A DNA stretch of 64,000 nucleotides from positions 124,001-188,000 of the forward strand of contig NZ_NEVQ01000012.1 of assembly GCF_002261185.1 (NCBI RefSeq), read 5' to 3'. Made by a program: the position numbers and the translations under genes. Positions 56,692 to 64,000 of the stretch are shown here, in pieces (position 1 is the first letter of the stretch; each line of letters starts with the position of its first letter). Under the pieces are notes generated by a model. It had not been told where the DNA came from. It searched no databases and saw only the letters and a list, made by a program, of their open reading frames with translations. The stretch is from Bordetella genomosp. 4 (GTDB lineage: Bacteria > Pseudomonadota > Gammaproteobacteria > Burkholderiales > Burkholderiaceae_B).

Positions 56692-57753
56692 ATGAGTATT
56701 GAAGTCAAAAATCTTTCGCGTCGCTTTGGTGATTTCCGTGCCTTGGACGATGTGTCTCTGCATATCGAAACCGGTGAATTGGTTGCGTTGCTCGGTCCGT
56801 CCGGTTGCGGGAAAACGACCCTGCTGCGCATTATCGCGGGCTTGGAAACCGCCGACACGGGCAGTGTCCTGTTTGCTGGCGAGGATGCGACGGACGTGGA
56901 CGTACGTCATCGTCAGGTGGGCTTTGTGTTCCAGCACTATGCGCTCTTTAAGCACATGACTGTGTTCGAGAACGTGGCTTTCGGTCTGCGGGTCAAGCGT
57001 CGCGCACAGCGTCCCAGTGAAACGCAGATTCGTCAGAAAGTGCACGAGTTATTAAACCTCGTGCAGTTGGATTGGCTGGCCGATCGTTATCCGGCGCAGC
57101 TATCTGGCGGCCAGCGTCAGCGTATCGCGCTGGCTCGCGCATTGGCTGTGGAGCCGCGGGTATTGTTGCTGGATGAGCCATTTGGCGCGTTGGACGCCAA
57201 GGTGCGCAAGGAACTGCGCCGTTGGTTGCGCCGTCTGCATGACGAATTGCATGTGGCCAGTGTGTTCGTGACTCACGATCAGGAAGAAGCCCTGGAGGTC
57301 GCCGACCGGGTGGTGTTGATGAATGCCGGCCGCATCGAGCAGGTAGGCACGCCGCGCGAGGTCTGGGAGCATCCGGCGACGCCATTCGTCTATGGGTTCT
57401 TGGGCGACGTCAATCAGTTGGCAGGCTACGCGACCAATGGCGTCTGGCATGCGCATGGCGTCGAGCTGCCTGCGCCCGAGCTGGCCAAGGCCCACCAGCA
57501 GCAGGCAATTGCCTATGTGCGGCCGCACGAGATCGATCTGGCGCGTGACAACGGTCTGGGGCAGGGGATCCCCGTGCGCCTGAACCATGTTTACTTGGCC
57601 GGGCCGAGCGCCTATCTGGAACTGGAACGTCAGGACGTCCAGGCCACCATCGAAGCGCAGGTGCCGGAGCAACTCTATCGTGAACTTGAACTGAAGGAAG
57701 GCGAAAGCTTGTTGGCGCGACCGCGCCGCGCTCGAGTTTTTGCCGCGGCATAA
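56692..57753 (+). CDS. cysA: sulfate/thiosulfate ABC transporter ATPase CysA
   Basis: A 353-residue ATPase. Walker A is GPSGCGKTT, the signature is [15 protein letters not shown], Walker B is [12 protein letters not shown], and the switch is [18 protein letters not shown]-terminal TOBE-like regulatory domain follows from about residue 240. GGAG precedes the ATG at 56692. It energises CysTW and lies two bases before cysH. Confidence 0.95.
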   Translation: MSIEVKNLSRRFGDFRALDDVSLHIETGELVALLGPSGCGKTTLLRIIAGLETADTGSVLFAGEDATDVDVRHRQVGFVFQHYALFKHMTVFENVAFGLRVKRRAQRPSETQIRQKVHELLNLVQLDWLADRYPAQLSGGQRQRIALARALAVEPRVLLLDEPFGALDAKVRKELRRWLRRLHDELHVASVFVTHDQEEALEVADRVVLMNAGRIEQVGTPREVWEHPATPFVYGFLGDVNQLAGYATNGVWHAHGVELPAPELAKAHQQQAIAYVRPHEIDLARDNGLGQGIPVRLNHVYLAGPSAYLELERQDVQATIEAQVPEQLYRELELKEGESLLARPRRARVFAAA

Positions 57754-57755
57754 CT

Positions 57756-58508
57756 ATGACAGTCATTGATTCCGCATTAGACCCGGCCGTGGCCGTGCGC
57801 TGGCAGGCGCTGCAAGAGCGTCTGGCCGAAATTGCCCGGCAGTATCCCGACGCCGCGCTGGCATCGTCGCTCGCGGCCGAGGACATGTTGTTGACACACG
57901 CTATCTACGATGGCGGCTTTCCGTTGGAGGTTTTTACCTTGGATACGGGGCGTCTGCATGCTGAAACACTAGGCATGATCGACGCCGTGCGCGAGCGCTA
58001 CGGCCGTGAGTTGACGATCTATCGTCCCGATGCCGAGGCGGTGGATCAGTATGTGAAAACGCACGGAGCTTACGCCTTTTATGAAAGCGTGGACCTGCGC
58101 AAGTCCTGTTGCCAGATCCGCAAGGTCGAGCCCTTGAAGCGCGCTCTGGCGGGCCGGGGCGCCTGGATTACCGGACAACGCCGTGCCCAGGCCGCCACGC
58201 GCGGCGAGCTGCCTGAGGCCGAGCAAGACCCCGTGTTCGGTCTATACAAATACAACCCCCTGGCCGCCTGGAGCGAAGAAGACGTGTGGCATGTCATTCG
58301 CGCTCTGGACATTCCCTACAACCCGTTGCATGACCAAGGCTACCCTTCGATCGGCTGTGAGCCTTGCACGCGCGCCATCCGTCCGGGCGAGGATGTGCGG
58401 GCGGGACGGTGGTGGTGGGAATCCTCCGACTCGAAAGAGTGCGGCCTGCATGCGGGCAACCGAGTGATCTCGGTCGTCGCAGCACCAGAAAAATCGACTT
58501 CTGTATAA
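57756..58508 (+). CDS. cysH: adenylyl-sulfate (APS) reductase, Fe-S type
   Basis: A 250-residue thioredoxin-dependent reductase. The PP-loop region is ASSLAAEDMLLTHAI; the 4Fe-4S ligands of APS reductases are present as Cys118-Cys119 (KSCCQIRK) and Cys201/Cys204 (GCEPCTR), and the catalytic Cys229 is in KECGLH. The Cys pairs separate it from the Fe-S-free PAPS reductases of enterobacteria, so APS is probably reduced directly to sulfite. This fits the absence of an APS kinase in the operon. Confidence 0.94.
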   Translation: MTVIDSALDPAVAVRWQALQERLAEIARQYPDAALASSLAAEDMLLTHAIYDGGFPLEVFTLDTGRLHAETLGMIDAVRERYGRELTIYRPDAEAVDQYVKTHGAYAFYESVDLRKSCCQIRKVEPLKRALAGRGAWITGQRRAQAATRGELPEAEQDPVFGLYKYNPLAAWSEEDVWHVIRALDIPYNPLHDQGYPSIGCEPCTRAIRPGEDVRAGRWWWESSDSKECGLHAGNRVISVVAAPEKSTSV

Positions 58509-58518
58509 AAGGAAAATC

Positions 58519-59427
58519 ATGTCTGTCGTTCTCAATCGCAGCCATCTCGATTGGCTGGAATCCGAAGCGATCTACATCCTGCGTGAAGTGGCGGCCGAAT
58601 GCGCCAAACCCGTGTTGCTGTTCTCCGGGGGCAAGGATTCGGTCGTGTTGTTGCGGCTCGCGGAAAAAGCCTTCCGCCCGGGCCGTTTCCCGTTTCCGCT
58701 GATGCACATCGACACGGGCCATAATTTTGATGAAGTGATTGCGTTTCGAGATCAACGCGCCGCCGAACTGGGCGAGACCCTGATCGTGCGCAGCGTCGAG
58801 GATTCCATCCGCCGCGGCAGTGTGGTGCTGCGGCGCGAGAACGATTCACGCAATGCGGCGCAAGCAGTCACGCTATTGGAGTCGATCGAAGAGTTCGGCT
58901 TTGACGCGTGTATCGGCGGCGCACGTCGTGACGAAGAAAAAGCGCGCGCGAAAGAGCGCATTTTTTCGTTCCGCGATGAGTTTGGTCAGTGGGACCCCAA
59001 GGCTCAACGCCCCGAGTTGTGGAATCTCTTCAACACCCGCGTGCACAAGGGCGAAAACATGCGGGTGTTTCCGATTTCGAACTGGACCGAATTGGATGTG
59101 TGGCAATACATCCAGCGTGAGCAGCTCGCGTTGCCGTCGATCTACTACAGCCATCAACGCGATGTGGTGCGCCGCAAGGGCCTGCTGGTGCCCGTGACGC
59201 CATTGACGCCGCCGCAAGATGGGGAGCAAGTAGAGAACCTCGCGGTGCGATTCCGTACCGTTGGAGATATCTCTTGCACGTGCCCCGTCGCGTCTGACGC
59301 GGCCGATCCCTTGGCCATTATTGCCGAGACGGCTGTGACCGATATTACCGAGCGCGGCGCGACGCGCATGGATGACCAGACTTCCGAGGCTTCTATGGAG
59401 CGCCGCAAGAAAGAAGGCTATTTCTGA
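58519..59427 (+). CDS. cysD: sulfate adenylyltransferase subunit 2
   Basis: A 302-residue CysD of the ATP-PPase family: LLFSGGKDSVVLLRLAEKAF (PP-loop), PLMHIDTGHNFDEVIAFRD, and the C-terminal EASMERRKKEGYF. With the GTPase CysN it makes APS from sulfate and ATP. AAAGGAAAA precedes the ATG. It is 10 bases after cysH and 20 before cysN. Confidence 0.96.
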   Translation: MSVVLNRSHLDWLESEAIYILREVAAECAKPVLLFSGGKDSVVLLRLAEKAFRPGRFPFPLMHIDTGHNFDEVIAFRDQRAAELGETLIVRSVEDSIRRGSVVLRRENDSRNAAQAVTLLESIEEFGFDACIGGARRDEEKARAKERIFSFRDEFGQWDPKAQRPELWNLFNTRVHKGENMRVFPISNWTELDVWQYIQREQLALPSIYYSHQRDVVRRKGLLVPVTPLTPPQDGEQVENLAVRFRTVGDISCTCPVASDAADPLAIIAETAVTDITERGATRMDDQTSEASMERRKKEGYF

Positions 59428-59447
59428 ACTGATTACCGGATTTCGAC

Positions 59448-60749
59448 ATGAACGCTGTGAATGATTCTTTCCTCCCGGACACCGACAATGGTGTTCTGCG
59501 TCTGATTACGGCCGGCTCGGTTGATGACGGTAAGTCCACCTTGATCGGGCGTTTGCTGTATGACAGCAAGGGCGTGTTTGCCGATCAACTGGATGCGATC
59601 TCCCGCGCCAAATACAAACGCGTGGTGGGTGACGGGATCGATTTCTCGTTGTTGACCGACGGCCTGGAGGCCGAGCGTGAGCAGGGGATTACGATCGATG
59701 TGGCCTACCGCTATTTCTCGACCCCGCTGCGCAAGTTCATCGTGGCCGACGCCCCGGGGCACGAGCAGTACACGCGCAATATGGTGACCGGCGCATCGAC
59801 CGCCGATGCCGCGATCATCCTGATTGATGCCACGCGGGCCGCCGATGGCCAGTTGCTGACGCAGACCAAGCGCCATAGCACCATTGCTCACTTGCTCGGC
59901 ATCCGCCATATCGTGGTGGCGGTCAACAAGATGGATCTGGTTGACTGGGATCAAGCCGTATTCGAACGCATCCGTGATGCGTATGCGGAACTCGCTCGCC
60001 GCCTGAATATCGCGCACCATCACGTGTTGCCGTTGTCTGCGCTCGAAGGCGACAACGTCGTCAATCGTTCGGATAAAACGCCGTGGTATGACGGCCCGCC
60101 GCTGTTGAGCCTGCTGGAACAACTGGGCGGCACCAATAGCGAAGCCGCCGTGCGTCCGTTGCGGTTTCCTGTGCAATGGGTGTCGCGTCACGGTGGCGAT
60201 AGTGCGGAGGATTTCCGTGGTTATGCAGGCCGTATCGCCAGCGGCGAATTGCGTCCCGGCGATGACGTGGTGATTCAGCCCTCCGGTGTTGCCGCACGGG
60301 TGAAAGAGGTTCTGGCATTCGATCGCGCTGTAGATGTCGCGGTCGCGGGTGATTCGGTCACTATCGTGCTGGATCGTGATGTGGATGTGTCGCGTGGCGA
60401 TGTGCTTTCGCATGCTGCAGCTCCCGCGCGCGTGGGGCGTGAATTCGAGGCAGAGCTGTGCTGGTTGGATACGCAAGCCTTGAATCCCGCTCGCAAGTAT
60501 TTGCTCAAGCATGGCACGCGTCTGACGTCGGCGAAGATCCGCGGCGTGTTGACGCATCGTGACATTCACGAGCTGCAAGAGGTCGAGAACCACAGCGGCA
60601 CCTTGAACATGAACGAGATCGGCCGTGTGTCGTTCGCGACGCGTGAAGCCTTGGCGGTCGATAACTATATCGATGCGCCGGCAACCGGAGCGTTTATTTT
60701 GATCGACGAAGCCACGCATCAAACCGCGGCTGCAGGCATGCTGCGTTAG
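59448..60749 (+). CDS. cysN: sulfate adenylyltransferase subunit 1 (GTPase)
   Basis: A 433-residue EF-Tu-like GTPase: G1 AGSVDDGKSTLIGRLL, switch EREQGITIDVAYRYF, G3 DAPGHEQYTRNM, G4 NKMDLVDW. Its length shows that there is no fused APS kinase (CysC), unlike NodQ/CysNC proteins. GTP hydrolysis drives APS formation by CysD. It is the last gene of the sulfur operon. Confidence 0.96.
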   Translation: MNAVNDSFLPDTDNGVLRLITAGSVDDGKSTLIGRLLYDSKGVFADQLDAISRAKYKRVVGDGIDFSLLTDGLEAEREQGITIDVAYRYFSTPLRKFIVADAPGHEQYTRNMVTGASTADAAIILIDATRAADGQLLTQTKRHSTIAHLLGIRHIVVAVNKMDLVDWDQAVFERIRDAYAELARRLNIAHHHVLPLSALEGDNVVNRSDKTPWYDGPPLLSLLEQLGGTNSEAAVRPLRFPVQWVSRHGGDSAEDFRGYAGRIASGELRPGDDVVIQPSGVAARVKEVLAFDRAVDVAVAGDSVTIVLDRDVDVSRGDVLSHAAAPARVGREFEAELCWLDTQALNPARKYLLKHGTRLTSAKIRGVLTHRDIHELQEVENHSGTLNMNEIGRVSFATREALAVDNYIDAPATGAFILIDEATHQTAAAGMLR

Positions 60750-61028
60750 GTCATCGCGCGTCTTCGGATGCGTCAGAGTTCAGCACCCACTGCTCATCAG
60801 TTCGACCCAAACTGGCAGTGCTGTCTGAATGCCCAGACAGTGATTCCTGTCGAGCCCAAAACCGGTCCCAGTGGCCGCCGTCCGTAGGGGCGGCGGCCTG
60901 TTGTTTTTAGGCTAAATCCAATATCCATGCGGGTTTCCAGCCGATTTCCAAAGTATGAAATCGATTCTCCAGACGCGGGGCCCGTCTTGGGGTAAAGTGA
61001 GATTTCGCTCGATTAGGGCATTTGGGGC
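60750..61028. other. gap between cysN and the radical SAM gene
   Basis: No frame is credible here. It holds a small hairpin CTGTCTG / CAGACAG (60821-60840), the cysN terminator (60873-60907) and about 120 bases of ordinary composition leading to the promoter of the next gene. Confidence 0.55.
60873..60907 (+). terminator. terminator of the sulfate assimilation operon
   Basis: An 8-bp all-GC stem GGCCGCCG / CGGCGGCC with a 10-base loop is followed by TGTTGTTTTT. It lies about 125 bases after the cysN stop and ends the sbp-to-cysN unit. Confidence 0.78.
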
Positions 61029-61057
61029 TTGCTGAAAGTACTGGTTTTTTGTACAGT
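61029..61057 (+). promoter_or_regulatory. promoter of the radical SAM gene, start at its ATG
   Basis: TTGCTG (61029-61034) and TACAGT (61052-61057) are spaced by 17 bases. The expected start point, about seven bases after the -10, falls on the A of the ATG at 61064. There is no Shine-Dalgarno sequence before this ATG, so a leaderless mRNA is likely. The elements are only partial matches (3/6 and 4/6), as is usual for regulated promoters. Confidence 0.45.
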
Positions 61058-61058
61058 A
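61039..61058. promoter_or_regulatory. LexA-type SOS box candidate
   Basis: TACTG-N10-CAGTA with an AT-rich centre (GTTTTTTGTA) matches the layout of the beta/gamma-proteobacterial LexA operator (TACTGTATATATATACAGTA): both outer pentamers are exact, and one half-site reads CTGG instead of CTGT. It is the core of a longer perfect 11-bp dyad (61033-61043 and 61054-61064). It covers the -10 element, so a bound repressor would block transcription. Confidence 0.65.
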
Positions 61059-61063
61059 CTTTC

Positions 61064-62323
61064 ATGGAACGCACCAAGCACGCTTTTTCCGCCGGTTCTG
61101 GGTCCCCGGCTACCGCCCCCGCCGCCTTGCGCGGCCGGGGAGCGGTTACTAATGTTCGGCATCGATTCGAGCAGACCGAGCGTGAGCCCGCCGACGACGG
61201 TTGGTCCAGCGGGCAGGTGGCGGCTTCCCAGGATGATGTGTCCGATGCCGACATTGCCGGCGGTTACATTCCCATCGTCCCCGAATCGACCCTGAAGACC
61301 ACCGTCACGTCCGAGCAGGCGCGCAAGCTCCTTTCACGTAACGATTCCCCCGATATTCCCTTTGATGTCGCAGTGAACCCCTATCGTGGGTGCGAGCACG
61401 GCTGCGTCTATTGTTACGCCCGGCCGACTCACGCCTACCTGGGGTATTCCCCTGGGCTGGATTTCGAGACTCGCCTGATCGCCAAGGCCAATGCCGTCGA
61501 TGTGTTGCGAGCCGAGCTGGCGCGGCCGGGGTATCGCGTTTCGCCGATCAATATCGGTTCGGCGACGGATGTATATCAGCCCATCGAGCGCGAATGGCAA
61601 CTGACCCGCGGCGTGCTTGAGCTCTTGCTGCAGACACGGCATCCCGCCACGATCGTCACCAAAAACGCGCTGATCGAACGCGATCTTGACCTGTTGCAGC
61701 CGCTGGCAGAGCAGCGCCTGATCACGGTATACATCAGTGTGACGACGCTGGATACCGAGATGGCGCGCACGCTCGAGCCGCGCGCGTCTGCCCCGTGGCG
61801 GCGCATTCAGGCTATTCGCACGCTGACGAATGCCGGGGTGCCTGTGGGCGTGCTGGTCGCACCCATCATTCCGTTCATCAACGACGAGTCTCTCGAACAC
61901 ATCCTGCAGGACGCACGCCAGGCGGGCGCCTGCTACGCCAGCTATACCGTCGTGCGCTTGCCCTGGGAGGTCAAAGCCGTTTTCCAGGAATGGCTGGAGG
62001 CCCATTTCCCCGATCGCGCGCAGCGCGTGCTGCACCGTATCGAGGACATGCGCAATGGCCGCCGCAACGACCCTCAATTTGGCACGCGGATGCGGGGCAC
62101 GGGCCTATGGGCCAATTTGCTGCGTCAGCGTTTCAACCTGGCCGTACGCAAACTGGGCCTGAATACCACTCGCCCCCAATTGGTCACGCATTTGTTCCAA
62201 GCGCCCAGGGCAGTCAGCCCGGCGTCCTCTGCCTCGGCTGCCTCAGTGGCAGGGCAGAGTTCATCCCGGCAATCGAGATCCTCGTCGCCGCTTTCGTCTT
62301 CACCGCAGTTAGCGCTGTTCTAA
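61064..62323 (+). CDS. PA0069-family radical SAM protein (spore-photolyase-like) with clamp-motif tail
   Basis: A 419-residue radical SAM enzyme. The N-terminal ALRGRGAVTNVRHRFE is the usual beginning of the PA0069/Rv2578c family, and the cluster motif CEHGCVYCYAR gives the ligands Cys110, Cys114 and Cys117. NIGSATDVYQPIER and VLVAPIIPFINDESLE follow in the barrel. The family is related to spore photoproduct lyase (SplB), but its substrate is not established. After the catalytic part a tail of about 30 residues rich in Ser/Ala ends exactly in QLALF (415-419), which fits the sliding-clamp binding consensus (QLxLF). Upstream lie a LexA-like box and a promoter that predicts a leaderless transcript. 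A clamp-recruited SOS function is inferred. Confidence 0.88.
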   Translation: MERTKHAFSAGSGSPATAPAALRGRGAVTNVRHRFEQTEREPADDGWSSGQVAASQDDVSDADIAGGYIPIVPESTLKTTVTSEQARKLLSRNDSPDIPFDVAVNPYRGCEHGCVYCYARPTHAYLGYSPGLDFETRLIAKANAVDVLRAELARPGYRVSPINIGSATDVYQPIEREWQLTRGVLELLLQTRHPATIVTKNALIERDLDLLQPLAEQRLITVYISVTTLDTEMARTLEPRASAPWRRIQAIRTLTNAGVPVGVLVAPIIPFINDESLEHILQDARQAGACYASYTVVRLPWEVKAVFQEWLEAHFPDRAQRVLHRIEDMRNGRRNDPQFGTRMRGTGLWANLLRQRFNLAVRKLGLNTTRPQLVTHLFQAPRAVSPASSASAASVAGQSSSRQSRSSSPLSSSPQLALF

Positions 62324-62335
62324 CCGGAGCCTTTC

Positions 62336-62824
62336 ATGTCCACTGCCACGCTTGCTTCCGATACCGTTGTTTCTCTGCCTTCCCGGCTGCCGACCTGGGT
62401 ACCACGCATTCTGGCGCGAGCTGCGGCCGGCGTGCTGCGTCAGCCTGCCAAATGGCCTTTTTCTTCTGGTTTGTCCCAGGGGCGCCATCGCGCCTTGGCG
62501 CCGGCTGCACAGTCGGATGTCATCGGCGCTTCCGCCGTGGTCCAGCCAGTAGAGGCGCCGGCCGTCGAGGTCCAGCCGGTTGTTCAGCCGACGCCCGCGG
62601 CTCGGATTCCACAGCCTATCGTCGGTGCTGCCCACGCGCATGTATCCGCCGCCGCTCTGTCAATGGATACGATGGCCGCGCACAGCCAGTCCATGGGCAC
62701 GGCCAGCCGAGCCTTGAGCCAGGGCGTGACCATGCGCCAAATGGTGGGCGATGTCTTGTTGGTCGCAATATGGGGGGCGCTGATTCCCGGGGTGATGTGG
62801 CTCGGGGCGGCAGCGGGGTTTTAA
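62336..62824 (+). CDS. small Ala/Pro/Val-rich protein with a C-terminal membrane helix
   Basis: A 162-residue protein 12 bases after the radical SAM gene, with GGAG seven bases before the ATG, so probably cotranscribed. Residues 1-50 are basic, about 60-85 are a low-complexity Ala/Pro/Val/Gln run (VVQPVEAPAVEVQPVVQPTP), and the end is a hydrophobic helix (VGDVLLVAIWGALIPGVMWL). No family is recognised. If it shares the SOS box it may be a damage-induced membrane protein, perhaps in the manner of the small division inhibitors; this is speculative. Confidence 0.65.
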   Translation: MSTATLASDTVVSLPSRLPTWVPRILARAAAGVLRQPAKWPFSSGLSQGRHRALAPAAQSDVIGASAVVQPVEAPAVEVQPVVQPTPAARIPQPIVGAAHAHVSAAALSMDTMAAHSQSMGTASRALSQGVTMRQMVGDVLLVAIWGALIPGVMWLGAAAGF

Positions 62825-62924
62825 GCCTGTTTTCCCGTGGACAGAAGCCTCCTCGCATAGCAGCACCGTCCGCCTGTATACGGCCAAATCACGCCTGTGC
62901 GGCAGCGGCCGTCCGAAAGCCTAT

Positions 62925-63797
62925 TTAGCTGGACCCGAGCAGGACTACCCCGGCCAGAATAGCCAGGCATCCCAGTAGCCGTCCGACGCCGACCTTTTCC
63001 CGCAGGAGAAACATGCCGGCGAGGGTGCCCAGCATCATCGACATTTCCCGGGCGGGGGCGACCAGGCTCAACGGTGCGCCGTTGCGCAGGGCATAGAGCA
63101 CCAGGATATAGCCCAGAGGCGACAGCAGGCCGACGGCCCAGGCCAGACGCCAATATCCCCGCATGGCTTGCCAGTTTTCCGCGCGGCGCTTCATGACGTG
63201 CGGCGCCATCATGACGGTACGCGTAGCACACGTGAACCAGTCAAAGAGCACCGGCATGATCAGCAACACCTTGACGCCGTAGGCGTCCACGACGGTGTAT
63301 GTCGCGATGAACAGGCCGATCACGATGCCCCAGCGCACGCCCAGCCACGCCTGAGGTTGGCGGAATAGCGACAGTCTGCCTTGCGTAGCAATCAGCAGCA
63401 CGCCGCCGACGACGCATAGCATGCCGATGATCCCTGTCGTCGTTGCGGGCTCGCCCAATAGTAAAAATGCGCCCGCGGTAGACAGCAGCGGGCCAGTACC
63501 GCGGGCAATGGGATATACCACCGACAGATCTGCGACCTGATAACCGCGTTGCAGACACAGGCTATAACCCAGGTGCAGGGCGCTGGATGCGAGGATGCAC
63601 GCAATGACGGGCCAGCTCCAGACCATCCCTTCGTGCAGCAGGATCCAGATTACCCAGGGCGCATATAGCAGCGTGGCGCACAGCCCATAGGCAAAGACAA
63701 AGACCGGGCCCACCATGGCGGCCCGTTTGGCCAATAGATTCCACGAGGCGTGAGCCATGGCCGCCAAAACAACCAATATCAGGGACGCGTAAGACAT
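62925..63797 (-). CDS. EamA/DMT-family transporter
   Basis: A 290-residue protein with ten predicted helices made of two EamA repeats: VLAAMAHASWNLLAKRAAMVGP near the start and PARE-type APAREMSMMLGTLAGMFLLREKVGVGRLLGCLAILAG in the second half. VVYPIARGTGPLLSTAGAFLLLGEP ends the first repeat in the typical way. Such drug/metabolite transporters export amino acids, nucleotides or other small molecules; cargo is not readable. It is convergent with the small protein at 62336. Confidence 0.9.
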   Translation of the reverse strand: MSYASLILVVLAAMAHASWNLLAKRAAMVGPVFVFAYGLCATLLYAPWVIWILLHEGMVWSWPVIACILASSALHLGYSLCLQRGYQVADLSVVYPIARGTGPLLSTAGAFLLLGEPATTTGIIGMLCVVGGVLLIATQGRLSLFRQPQAWLGVRWGIVIGLFIATYTVVDAYGVKVLLIMPVLFDWFTCATRTVMMAPHVMKRRAENWQAMRGYWRLAWAVGLLSPLGYILVLYALRNGAPLSLVAPAREMSMMLGTLAGMFLLREKVGVGRLLGCLAILAGVVLLGSS

Positions 63798-64000
63798 GGG
63801 TGCAGCAGTTGCCGTCTATGACAGAAATATGACATTTCGATGTGCAAGGGTACTGCTAAAACCGGCCAAAAAGGGGACGGTGTCGCACAAAGCATGGGAT
63901 TTCTGTCCGCGTGCAGGTGGTATGTACGTAAAGTCTTGATTTGATGTAGAATGCTGGGTTTACCACAAACCTCATCCTCTGCTTGCGTACAGCAAAGGTC
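63798..64000. other. region upstream of the EamA gene, right window edge
   Basis: These 203 bases carry no credible frame. TGTAGAAT near 63946-63953 looks like a -10 element for a rightward transcript that would start at about 63960 and leave the window; no gene start is reached. Confidence 0.35.

Noticed and set aside
1-64000. CRISPR arrays, insertion sequences, tRNA or rRNA genes, and attachment sites
   Set aside because: No regularly spaced repeats, transposase motifs or tRNA-like folds were recognised on either strand; a tRNA and repeat search by program would be decisive.

Overview
The window is chromosomal DNA of a GC-rich beta-proteobacterium, most likely of the Bordetella-Achromobacter group (Alcaligenaceae). 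The grounds are four orphan Bug/TctC-type solute-binding proteins (a family hugely expanded there), a Bordetella-type OmpA next to ubiG-gph and gyrA, a GyrA with Gln at the Escherichia coli Ser83 position, and the gyrA-serC-pheA-hisC-tyrA-aroA-cmk-rpsA-ihfB-lapAB-heptose gene order. No tRNA, rRNA, CRISPR array, prophage or insertion sequence was seen.

Left, accessory part (1-24 kb). First is a minus-strand catabolic cluster (169-8102): an alpha-methylacyl-CoA racemase-like protein, a SnoaL-like protein, a Bug receptor, a patatin-like hydrolase, a family III CoA-transferase, a HAPMO-like Baeyer-Villiger monooxygenase and a second Bug receptor, with a divergent IclR regulator. It looks like a route that turns a ketone into an ester, hydrolyses it and feeds acyl-CoAs to beta-oxidation. 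Then come two small envelope proteins facing a perfect bidirectional terminator, a lipoprotein penicillin/acyl-homoserine-lactone acylase, and a second catabolic cluster (13.2-18.7 kb: ornithine cyclodeaminase family, BaiN-type flavoprotein, a frameshifted Bug receptor, M20 peptidase, divergent IclR). A large membrane protein with a sialidase-like Asp-box domain and an MFS exporter follow.

Central housekeeping core (24-46.9 kb): gph-ubiG, ompA, gyrA, then the aromatic/serine supraoperon serC-pheA-hisC-tyrA-aroA-cmk joined to rpsA and ihfB, then lapA-lapB-rfaE1-rfaD (LPS control and heptose synthesis), a ComEA-like protein, cysM, mltB, a histone-deacetylase-like hydrolase and etfBA, closed by a strong terminator.

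Right part (46.9-64 kb): a LysR-controlled acyl-CoA cluster (CoA-transferase, enoyl-CoA hydratase, Bug receptor, DmdC-like acyl-CoA dehydrogenase), a 1-Cys peroxiredoxin, the sulfate uptake and reduction operon sbp-cysTWA-cysHDN (APS-reductase type), a PA0069-family radical SAM protein with a small membrane protein, and an EamA transporter.

The most striking signal is at the radical SAM gene (61064-62323). A LexA-like dyad (TACTG-N10-CAGTA) overlaps a promoter whose predicted start point is the ATG itself, and the protein ends in a Ser-rich tail closing with QLALF, a match to the DNA sliding-clamp binding motif. Together these suggest an SOS-induced, clamp-recruited relative of spore photoproduct lyase, possibly an undescribed DNA-repair factor.
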